Source: Streptomyces sp. CG1 (lineage in GTDB: Bacteria; Actinomycetota; Actinomycetes; Streptomycetales; Streptomycetaceae). Taken from it: 64,000 nt of DNA. Below the pieces are notes generated by a model that did no database searches, was not told the DNA's origin, and worked only from the letters and a program-made list of their open reading frames with translations. Below, in pieces: positions 57,009 to 64,000 of this stretch. The DNA lies in contig NZ_CP163518.1 of assembly GCF_041080625.1 (NCBI RefSeq), positions 1,364,001 through 1,428,000 on the forward strand, read 5' to 3'. The translations under genes and the position numbers were made by a program. The first letter of the stretch is position 1; each line of letters begins with the position of its first letter.

Positions 57009-58842
57009 GATTCACCTCGGGCGAGTAGGCGTCCAGCCACTGCGCGAGGTCCAGGGCGCGCTCCAGCCCGCGCCGCTCCGCCTGGCTGCTGATCGGCGCC
57101 TCGCGTTCGGCGGCCGTGCGGAGCCGGTCGCAGTCGACGAGGTCGAAGACCCGGTGGGAGGGCCGCGAGAGCAGGTCCTTGACCTGGTCCTGGAGGGCGC
57201 GGGCGTACTGCGGGTCCTGGGTGGACGGGTACGGGCTCTTGACCCGGTCGTACACCGAGCGGGGCAGGACGTCCGCGGCCGCCTCACGCAGCAGGCTCTT
57301 CTCGCGTCCGTCGAAGGACTTCAGCGCCCAGGGGGCGTTGTAGACGTACTCGACCAGCCGGTGGTCGCAGAACGGCACCCGGACCTCCAGGCCGACGGCC
57401 ATGCTCATCCGGTCCTTGCGGTCGAGCAGGATGCGGACGAACCGGGTCAGGTGCATGTGGCTGATCTGCCGCATCCGGTACTCGAAGTCGCTCTCGCCGT
57501 CGAGCCGGTCGATGCCGGCGACCGCGGTGCGGTAGCCGTCGGCGATATAGCCCTCCAGGTCCAGGGACTTGGTGACGTCGGAGCGCAGCACGTCGGAGTC
57601 GTCGCCGAAGTCGCGGCCGAAGCGCACGAGCCAGGGGAAGGTGTCGGCGCGGCGCGCCTCCTCGTCGAAGAACTGCAGATAGCCGCCGAAGACCTCGTCG
57701 GCCGACTCGCCGGACAGGGCCACCGTGGACTTCTGCCGGATGGCGCGGAAGAGCAGCAGCAGCGAGGCGTCCATGTCGCCGAAGCCGACCGGCAGGTCGC
57801 GGGCGCGTATCACCCGCTCGCGTACGGCGGGGTCGGCGAGGGACTGCGGGTCGAGCACGATGTCCTGGTGGTCGGTGTCGGCTAGCTTGGCCACGTCGTG
57901 CACGAAGGGCGTGTCGGGGGTGCCGCGCAGTTCGTCGGCGATGAAGTTGTCGGTCTGGCCGACGAAGTCGACGGCGAAGCTGCGTACCCGCTCACCCTGT
58001 GCGGCGAGTTGCCGGGCGGCGATCGCGGTCATCGCGGAGGAGTCGAGGCCGCCCGAGAGCAGGGTGCAGCGCGGGACGTCGGCGACCAGCTGGCGGCGCA
58101 CGATGTCGTCGAGCAGCGAGCGCACGGTGGTGATGGTGGTGTCGCGGTCGTCGGCGTGCGCACGGGTCTCGAGGCGCCAGTAGACGCGCGTCGACAGGCC
58201 CGAGCGGTCGACGGTGACGACGGTGCCGGGTTCGACCTCGCGCATGCCGTCCCAGATCGCGTGTCCGGGCGTCTTGATCATGACGAGCAGCTCCCGCAGC
58301 CCGTCCAGCGTGACCCGGCGCCGGGCCAGCGGGTTGGCGAGGATCGCCTTGGGCTCGGAGCCGAACAGGACGCCGTCGGCGGTGGGGTAGTAGTAGAAGG
58401 GCTTGATGCCCATGCGGTCGCGGATCATCACGAGCTTGTCGCGCCGGCCGTCCCACACGGCGAACGCATACATCCCGTTGAGCCGTTCGGCGACCGCGTC
58501 CCCCCATTCGAGATAGCCGTGCAGGACGACCTCGGTGTCGGAGTCGGTCGTGAACCGGTGGCCGCGGCCTTCGAGTTCACGGCGCAGTTCGGTGAAGTTG
58601 TACGCCTCCCCGGAGTACACCATCGCCAAGGTTCCCTCAGGAGTGTCGAGGGACATCGGCTGACGGCCGCCGGGGAGGTCGATGATCGCGAGTCGGCGGT
58701 GGCCCAGGGCGGCCGGGCCCTGTGTCCAGGTGCCGCGGTCGTCCGGACCGCGGCAGGCCATCGTCTCGGTCATCGCATGCAATGTCGTGGCCTCGGTCCT
58801 CAGGTCACGGTCGAAGGAGACCCATCCGGTGATGCCGCACAT
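57001..58842 (-). CDS. asnB: Asparagine synthase (glutamine-hydrolysing)
   Basis: A 613-aa protein. ATG 58842 was chosen because the catalytic Cys must be residue 2 (MCGITGWVSFDRDLR); the longer frame to 58941 would block it. The glutaminase half has ACRGPDDRGTWTQGPAALGH, RRLAIIDLPGGRQPM and VYSGEAYNFTELRREL. The synthetase half has CTLLSGGLDSSAMTAI, the PP-loop, and VALSGESADEVFGGY. It makes asparagine from aspartate, glutamine and ATP. Such enzymes also occur in antibiotic clusters, but no cluster is visible here. All key residues are present. Confidence 0.9.
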   Translation of the reverse strand: MCGITGWVSFDRDLRTEATTLHAMTETMACRGPDDRGTWTQGPAALGHRRLAIIDLPGGRQPMSLDTPEGTLAMVYSGEAYNFTELRRELEGRGHRFTTDSDTEVVLHGYLEWGDAVAERLNGMYAFAVWDGRRDKLVMIRDRMGIKPFYYYPTADGVLFGSEPKAILANPLARRRVTLDGLRELLVMIKTPGHAIWDGMREVEPGTVVTVDRSGLSTRVYWRLETRAHADDRDTTITTVRSLLDDIVRRQLVADVPRCTLLSGGLDSSAMTAIAARQLAAQGERVRSFAVDFVGQTDNFIADELRGTPDTPFVHDVAKLADTDHQDIVLDPQSLADPAVRERVIRARDLPVGFGDMDASLLLLFRAIRQKSTVALSGESADEVFGGYLQFFDEEARRADTFPWLVRFGRDFGDDSDVLRSDVTKSLDLEGYIADGYRTAVAGIDRLDGESDFEYRMRQISHMHLTRFVRILLDRKDRMSMAVGLEVRVPFCDHRLVEYVYNAPWALKSFDGREKSLLREAAADVLPRSVYDRVKSPYPSTQDPQYARALQDQVKDLLSRPSHRVFDLVDCDRLRTAAEREAPISSQAERRGLERALDLAQWLDAYSPEVNLS

Positions 58843-59122
58843 GCGCTGCCTCCTGCCTCCGGCTGGCGGCCGGCTCCGGCGCTCACCTGGGCTTTCCCGG
58901 GTGAACCGCGGACCGGCCGGCGAACCAGTTGTAACTAGCACCTATATGACCAGCCTCCGTCGGTTGCCCCAGGCAGTCAACTCGGCCGTAACACCGGCGA
59001 CCCATCCACCCCCATGGTTTCGGCCGTGTTTTGCTCACGCGACATCCCGTGAAGCCCGCACCACCAGGCCGGCGCCGTCACGAACCGGCCAGAAGCAAAA
59101 ACTTCACCAAGCGTCACATGGT

Positions 59123-59902
59123 TCAGGCCTTTTCGCTCACAAACCGGTCCAGCACGGCCGTCAGCTCGGCCGGCTTCTCCAGCGGCAGCTCATGGCCCGC
59201 GTCGAGGATCCGGACGACCGCATCCGGATAGGCCTTGGCCATCCGCAGCATCTGCCGCACGGGCAGCTGGACGTCGTGGTAGCCGTGCACCATCAGGGTC
59301 GGGGTGCGGATCTCCCCCGCCCGGTCGAGGACGTCGAAGGCGCGCATCGCGCCGTACAGCGTCATCACGACCTCGCGCGGGGTCGCGGCCGAAGCCCGGA
59401 TGTGCGCGCGGATCTCCTCACGCGGATGGCCGGGCGCGAAGGCGCGCTGGATGTTGGCGGCCACGAACAGCCGGTACGGCACCAGGGTGGAGGCGGCCAT
59501 GAGCAGGCCCCGGCCACGGCTGTACGTCATCCGGGCGATGGAGCCCACCAGCGCCATCCGCTCCACCCGCTCGGGGTGGGCCAGCGCGATGGTCTGCGCG
59601 ATCATCCCGCCCATCGAGTGGCCGACCAGCACGCACCGTTCGACCTCCAGATGATCGAGCAGGGCGAGCACGTCCCGCGCCAGCTCCGCGATCGTGCGCA
59701 CGCCGGCCCCGGTGCTCTCGCCATGCCCGCGCAGGTCCAGCCGGATCACCCGGCGTCTCTCGGCGAAGTGCGCGATCTGGTGGTCCCAGCGGTGCCGGTT
59801 CGCGGTCCAGCCGTGGACGAAGACCAGGGGCACCTCCGGAGCGTCACGGGGACCCTCGTCGTCGTACGTCAGAGCCGCTCCGTCGACTTCGAGCTGCGGC
59901 AT
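59123..59902 (-). CDS. Alpha/beta-hydrolase
   Basis: A 259-aa cytoplasmic protein (ATG 59902, GGAGG upstream). Core motifs: VPLVFVHGWTANRHRWDHQI with the oxyanion HG, VIRLDLRGHGEST, CVLVGHSMGGMIAQTIALAH with nucleophile Ser at about residue 97, MVHGYHDVQLPV with Asp, and LDAGHELPLEKP with His. The lid is small, as in esterases and lactonases. The substrate cannot be inferred. It stands alone between asnB and the baeRF gene. Confidence 0.86.
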   Translation of the reverse strand: MPQLEVDGAALTYDDEGPRDAPEVPLVFVHGWTANRHRWDHQIAHFAERRRVIRLDLRGHGESTGAGVRTIAELARDVLALLDHLEVERCVLVGHSMGGMIAQTIALAHPERVERMALVGSIARMTYSRGRGLLMAASTLVPYRLFVAANIQRAFAPGHPREEIRAHIRASAATPREVVMTLYGAMRAFDVLDRAGEIRTPTLMVHGYHDVQLPVRQMLRMAKAYPDAVVRILDAGHELPLEKPAELTAVLDRFVSEKA

Positions 59903-60058
59903 GGGGGCCTCCTGGGGTGCGTCGCCGTCCAGTTACTGACGGGTACGGTAACTGCCCGCACGGCACCGCGTCACGGGCTCGACCGGGGAATTCAGACGGC
60001 GGGCGGGGTCCGGCACACCCCGAATGCCGTACGCGTGAATCCGCCCTATCGTGCTGTC

Positions 60059-61153
60059 ATGGAGCACGCACTGAGTCCCGCGACCCTGGCCGAACTGCGG
60101 CGCCCGCGGCCCTACCCGGCGGTGTCCGTGCTGACCCCGACGCACCGCCGCGAACCGGAGAACGGGCAGGACCCCGTCCGGCTGCGCAATGTCGTCACCG
60201 AGGCACGCAAACGCCTGGAGGCCGACCCCGCCGTCACCCGTGAACGGCGCGCCGAGATCGAGAAACAGCTGGACCGCGCGCTGGCGGAAGTGGATCTGGC
60301 GCACGCCGAAGACGGCCTGGTGATCTTCGCCGCCCCCGGTGAGCACCAGGTCTGGTCGCTGGCCCGCACCGTCCCCGAGCGGGTGGTCTTCTCCGACACC
60401 TTCCTCACCCGCAACCTGGTCTCCGCGCAGGCCGCCGAACGGCCCTTCTGGGTGCTGTCGGTCTCCGCCGACCGCGCCACCCTGTGGAGCGGTGGCCCCG
60501 ACCGGGTCGTCGAGGAGCGCTTCGGCGGCTTCCCGCTGATCCGCAGCCAGGAGAACTTCGACGCCGAGCGGCAGATGCAGATCGGCGACCAGCCGAGCAC
60601 CTTCAGCGACGAGGGCACGCGCCGGTTCCTGCGCGAGGCGGACACCGCGCTGGGCACGGTCCTGCGCGAGCAGCCCCGCCCGCTCTACGTCACCGGCGAG
60701 CAGGCCGCCCTGTCCCTGCTGGACGAGGCCGGCAGTGTCGCCAGGTACGCCGTCCACGTCCCGTACGGGGGGCTGGCCCACGCCGACCCCAACGCCGTGT
60801 GGCAGGCCCTGCGACCGGTCCTCGAGGACGAGGCCCGCAAGGACACCACCTCCGTCATCGACGAGCTGACCTCGGCACGCGGACACAAGGCCTTCGCGGC
60901 CGGGGTGGACGAACTGTGGCAGAACGCCCGGGAAGGCCGGGTCCGGCTGCTCGCGGTCGAGGAGAACTACCGCACGACCGTCCGCGACGACGGCGACCAC
61001 CTCGTGCCGGCCGAGCCCGGCGACCTGGACGCCCGGGACGACATCGTGGACGAGATCGTCGAGCAGTGCCTCGAGACCGGCGCCGAAGTCCGCTTCGTCC
61101 CCGACGGCTCGCTGGGCGACGCGAACGGGATCGCGGGGGTTCTCCGGTACTGA
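60059..61153 (+). CDS. baeRF-domain protein (bacterial release-factor-like, family 3)
   Basis: A 364-aa protein; ATG 60059 begins [20 protein letters not shown], and the longer frame runs back over unrelated [23 protein letters not shown] and [20 protein letters not shown] form the first domain. [20 protein letters not shown] is the central domain. [20 protein letters not shown] and [20 protein letters not shown] are the peptide-release-like domain. The family is related to eukaryotic release factor 1 and Dom34 and may work on stalled ribosomes or stress. The final [20 protein letters not shown] block is conserved. Confidence 0.8.
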   Translation: MEHALSPATLAELRRPRPYPAVSVLTPTHRREPENGQDPVRLRNVVTEARKRLEADPAVTRERRAEIEKQLDRALAEVDLAHAEDGLVIFAAPGEHQVWSLARTVPERVVFSDTFLTRNLVSAQAAERPFWVLSVSADRATLWSGGPDRVVEERFGGFPLIRSQENFDAERQMQIGDQPSTFSDEGTRRFLREADTALGTVLREQPRPLYVTGEQAALSLLDEAGSVARYAVHVPYGGLAHADPNAVWQALRPVLEDEARKDTTSVIDELTSARGHKAFAAGVDELWQNAREGRVRLLAVEENYRTTVRDDGDHLVPAEPGDLDARDDIVDEIVEQCLETGAEVRFVPDGSLGDANGIAGVLRY

Positions 61154-61224
61154 CCGCCCCCAGGCGGCGCTCCCTGCGCGGCGTACGCTACGGCGTGATC
61201 GTCGGCGTAAGGGAGCGCGCGCAC

Positions 61225-62250
61225 ATGGGTGAGCTGCTGGGAGTGGCGGTACTGGGGGCCGGACACATGGGGGCCCACCACGTACGACGTCTCGATCAAG
61301 TGGTCAGCGGAGCCAGGGTCGTGGCGGTGGCCGACCCCGATGTCGAGCGCGCGAAGCAGGCCGTGGCCGGCATCGATTCCGTCACCGTGCACCAGGACCC
61401 GGTCGCCGCGCTCGACGCGCCCGGTGTCGCGGCCGTGCTGATCGCCTCCCCCGGCCCGGCCCATGAGGAGGCGCTGCTCGCCATCTTCGCCCGCGGGCTG
61501 CCGGTCCTGTGCGAGAAACCCATGGTGCCGGACTCCACCGGTGCGCTGCGGATCGTGGAGGCCGAGGCACGGCTGGGCCGCAGGCTGGCCCAGATCGGCT
61601 TCATGCGCCGCTACGACGCCGAGTACCGCCGGCTGAAGTCGCTGCTGGACGGCGGCAGCCTGGGCCGGCCGCTGATGCTGCACTGCACCCACCGCAATGT
61701 CTCCTCGCCCGCCGATTTCACCAGCGCGATGCTGATCAACAGCTCGGTCTCGCACGAGATCGACGCGGCTCGCTGGCTGCTCCAGCAGGAGCTGACGGCG
61801 GTGACCGTGCTGCGTCCCACGCCGTCCGCGCACGCCCCGGAGGGCCTGCTCGATCCGCAGTTCGTGCTGTTCGAGACCGAAGCGGGCGCGCTCGTCGACG
61901 TCGAGGTCTTCGTGAACTGCGGCTTCGGCTACCAGGTGCGCTGCGAGGCCGTGTGCGAGCGGGGCAGCGCCCGGATCGGCGCCGAGCACACCATGGTGGT
62001 CACCACGGATGGCGGCGCCCGCGAGGAGGTGGCACAGGACTACCTCGTCCGTTTCGCCGACGCCTACGACCGCGAGGTGCAGGCCTGGGTCGACGCCGCC
62101 CGGCGGGGCGAGGTCACCGGTCCGAGCGTCTGGGACGGGTACGCGGCGTCCGTCGTCGCCGAGGCGGGGGTCCGGGCGCTGGAGAGCGGCGGCCGGGTGG
62201 CCGTCGGCCTCGCCCCGCGCCCGGACCTGTACGCCGGCCTCAGCCGCTGA
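61225..62250 (+). CDS. Gfo/Idh/MocA-family oxidoreductase, inositol-dehydrogenase-like
   Basis: A 341-aa protein; ATG 61225 has GGGAG upstream, with GTG 61195 as a possible longer start. Nucleotide-binding [18 protein letters not shown] (G-x-G-x-x-G) at about residues 7-24, then [15 protein letters not shown] and the CEKPMVPD motif (EKP) at about 98. The catalytic block is [20 protein letters not shown] with the His. It would oxidise a sugar or cyclitol with NAD(P). No other inositol gene is nearby. Its end overlaps the convergent phospholipase gene by 11 bp. Confidence 0.84.
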   Translation: MGELLGVAVLGAGHMGAHHVRRLDQVVSGARVVAVADPDVERAKQAVAGIDSVTVHQDPVAALDAPGVAAVLIASPGPAHEEALLAIFARGLPVLCEKPMVPDSTGALRIVEAEARLGRRLAQIGFMRRYDAEYRRLKSLLDGGSLGRPLMLHCTHRNVSSPADFTSAMLINSSVSHEIDAARWLLQQELTAVTVLRPTPSAHAPEGLLDPQFVLFETEAGALVDVEVFVNCGFGYQVRCEAVCERGSARIGAEHTMVVTTDGGAREEVAQDYLVRFADAYDREVQAWVDAARRGEVTGPSVWDGYAASVVAEAGVRALESGGRVAVGLAPRPDLYAGLSR

Positions 62251-64000
62251 CGCTTGCGGCGCCCGTCTCCAGGTGCCCGGTGAACCGGCGCGACCAGGTG
62301 GTGTCGGAGTCGACGGTCACCGTGAAGTCGTACCAGCCGTTCTGGTAGGCGACGGCGTTGAAGAAGTCCTCCGTCGAGCCGCCCGCCGCCACGGTGTAGG
62401 TCCAGGGACCGTCACCGCGGTAGTGGTCGGAGGTGATGGTGAACTTCACGGACGACGAGCCCGAGTTGGTCATCTTGAAGTAGATCGCGAGCTTGCCGGT
62501 GCCCGGCTCGACCGCGTACCGGGTGCTCACCTCCGCCGACTTGCCCGCCCTGGTCGCGTCGCCCTGGAAGCGGCGCAGGAAGCGGTTGGGGCCGACCATG
62601 GTCAGGTCGTACTTGCCGCCGCCGAAGCCCGTGCCGATGTTGAAGAAGTCGGAGGCGGTGCCGCCCGGGTCGACCGTGTACTGGAACGGCGTGGTGTCGC
62701 GGTAGGCGTTCGGGTGGATGGAGAAGTGGGCCGCCCGGGACGCCGGGTCACCCTGGTTGGTCATGGTGAACCAGGCGAGGATCTTGCCGGCCGCGTCGAA
62801 CTCCAGGTGGTCCAGGTAGCCGCCCGGCTGGTACGGCAACGCGCGGGACGGGCGGGTGCCCGGCTCCTGGGCGGGCAGGGCGTTGTCCGTCGGCACCGGG
62901 TTGGGCAGCGGGCCGCAGGTGTCGATGCCGATGACGCTGGTCGCTGGGAGGGAGACCGAGCCGTAGACCGGGTTCGCGAAGTCGAAGACGCCGGTCAGGT
63001 CGCCGCTGACCTTGCGCCGCCAATCGCTGATGTTGGCGCACTGGACGGGCTTGCCGAGGGCGGACGTCCAGGTCTCCAGGAAGCGCAGCACCGAGGTGTG
63101 CTCGAAGACCTCCGAGGAGACCCAGCCGCCGCGGGTCCAGGGCGAGATGACGAGCATCGGAACCCGGAAGCCGAAGCCGTACGGCACCCCGTTGAGGAAC
63201 TCCCCGGCCGTGCCGGCGGGCGGCGCCGGCGGGGGCACATGGTCGAAGTAGCCGTCGTTCTCGTCGTAGTTGAGGAACAGGACCGTCGAGTCGAAGACGT
63301 CCTGGTCGGCGGCGAGAGCCTGGTAGACGAGGTTGACGAAGTGGGCGCCGTCACCGGGCGGGGCGTACGGGTGCTCGGAGAAGGCCTGGTTGGGGACCAC
63401 CCAGGAGACCTGCGGGAGGGTGCCCGCGACGACGTCGGCCTTGATGGCGCCGGCGATGTCGTCGGGGGTCGAGCCGGTCACCTTCGGCACCGAGGACATG
63501 CCGCGGTCGTACAGTGGGTCGCCCGCTTTGGCGTTCGCGAAGTTCTTGAAGTACGCGCAGCCGTTGTCACCGTAGTTGTCGGCCGCGTTCTGGTAGACCT
63601 TCCAGGTCACCCCGGCGGCCTGCAGCGCCTCGGCGTAGGTCTGCCAGGTCAGGCCGGACTCGTCGCCGCCGTCGTAGCTGGAGGAGTCGACCTTGCCGCT
63701 CCACAGGAAGGTGCGGTTGGGGCCGGTCGCGCTGAGCGTGGAGCAGAAGTAGGCGTCGCAGATGGTGTAGTTGTCGGCGAGCGCGTAGTGGAAGGGGATG
63801 TCGGAGCGGTCCAGGTAGCCGAGCGAGCGGACGTTGCCGACGCCGGAGACCCAGTTGTCCATCCGGCCCTTGTTCCAGGCGGAGTGCTGTGAGGACCACG
63901 AGTGGGGCAGGTCGCCGTTGCACTGGGCGAGTGTCTCGCCGTCCTTGCCGCCCGCGTCCGGGGTCGCGCTGAGCTTCCAGGGGTACTGGCGGCCCAGTCC
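62240..64000 (-). CDS. Phosphocholine-type phospholipase C, 5' end outside window
   Basis: At least 586 codons are present and the start lies beyond the right edge, so the signal peptide and first part of the catalytic domain are missing. Visible: [72 protein letters not shown] and [19 protein letters not shown], metal-binding blocks of the arylphosphatase-like PlcC/PlcN group. Two C-terminal DUF756 repeats follow ([20 protein letters not shown] and [20 protein letters not shown]), each with a basic WxRRF-like end. Non-haemolytic phospholipases C of this kind hydrolyse phosphatidylcholine outside the cell, often for phosphate supply. Confidence 0.87.
   Translation of the reverse strand, partial: GLGRQYPWKLSATPDAGGKDGETLAQCNGDLPHSWSSQHSAWNKGRMDNWVSGVGNVRSLGYLDRSDIPFHYALADNYTICDAYFCSTLSATGPNRTFLWSGKVDSSSYDGGDESGLTWQTYAEALQAAGVTWKVYQNAADNYGDNGCAYFKNFANAKAGDPLYDRGMSSVPKVTGSTPDDIAGAIKADVVAGTLPQVSWVVPNQAFSEHPYAPPGDGAHFVNLVYQALAADQDVFDSTVLFLNYDENDGYFDHVPPPAPPAGTAGEFLNGVPYGFGFRVPMLVISPWTRGGWVSSEVFEHTSVLRFLETWTSALGKPVQCANISDWRRKVSGDLTGVFDFANPVYGSVSLPATSVIGIDTCGPLPNPVPTDNALPAQEPGTRPSRALPYQPGGYLDHLEFDAAGKILAWFTMTNQGDPASRAAHFSIHPNAYRDTTPFQYTVDPGGTASDFFNIGTGFGGGKYDLTMVGPNRFLRRFQGDATRAGKSAEVSTRYAVEPGTGKLAIYFKMTNSGSSSVKFTITSDHYRGDGPWTYTVAAGGSTEDFFNAVAYQNGWYDFTVTVDSDTTWSRRFTGHLETGAASVSG

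Overview
The window is high-GC actinobacterial DNA, almost certainly a Streptomyces chromosome. It carries a sortase-type long chaplin, a WhiB-like protein, an ECF42-type sigma factor with its YCII partner, a GH2 exo-glucosaminidase with a ROK regulator, frequent GTG/TTG starts and the usual Streptomyces codon bias. No rRNA, tRNA or CRISPR array was recognised.

Bases 1-6000 are accessory. A leftward chain of small overlapping ORFs, one of them a frameshifted lipoprotein, is followed by three exported nuclease-like genes: a NucA/NucB-type DNase, an HNH/DUF1524 nuclease and an HNH-like lipoprotein. A possible ComJ/Nin-like DNase inhibitor lies convergent to the first.

Bases 6300-29600 form one long rightward array resembling the replication and recombination half of a temperate phage or integrative plasmid. 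It has a Sak4/RecA-like ATPase, a Cas4/RecB-like PD-(D/E)XK nuclease, a winged-helix replication-type protein, a WhiB-like protein, an N6-methylase-like protein, a ParB-like protein and many small unknowns. No capsid, tail or lysis gene was seen. Near-identical promoters (TTGMCM, usually 16 bp, TAGAAT within GATAGTAGAATA) recur ahead of its transcription blocks. A 4.9-kb Tn554-like element with two tyrosine recombinases, a frameshifted TnpC-like gene and a membrane-protein passenger has split a DUF3560 gene; removing it restores the reading frame exactly. Several other genes here are broken by frameshifts or stops, so the island is decaying.

Bases 29600-31510 hold an IS5/ISL2-type insertion sequence, a PPOX-family flavoprotein gene and an inverted 82-bp MITE made from both ends of the same IS.

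Bases 32000-64000 look like chromosome-arm DNA. In order they hold: ECF42 sigma/YCII; an acyl-CoA-dehydrogenase-like gene; a decayed sulfone/sulfonate sulfur-scavenging locus (intact ssuD, broken sfnB, sfnG and lysR, plus a di-cysteine leader peptide); an SPW membrane protein; an ArsR-SRPBCC fusion; a secreted repeat protein; a ROK-controlled permease and exo-beta-D-glucosaminidase; a ThuA-like exported protein; a MerR/MFS pair whose tail is tandemly duplicated into the next gene; GNATs; the chaplin; an exported TAP-type peptidase; asparagine synthase; a baeRF protein; a Gfo/Idh oxidoreductase; and a phospholipase C running off the right edge.
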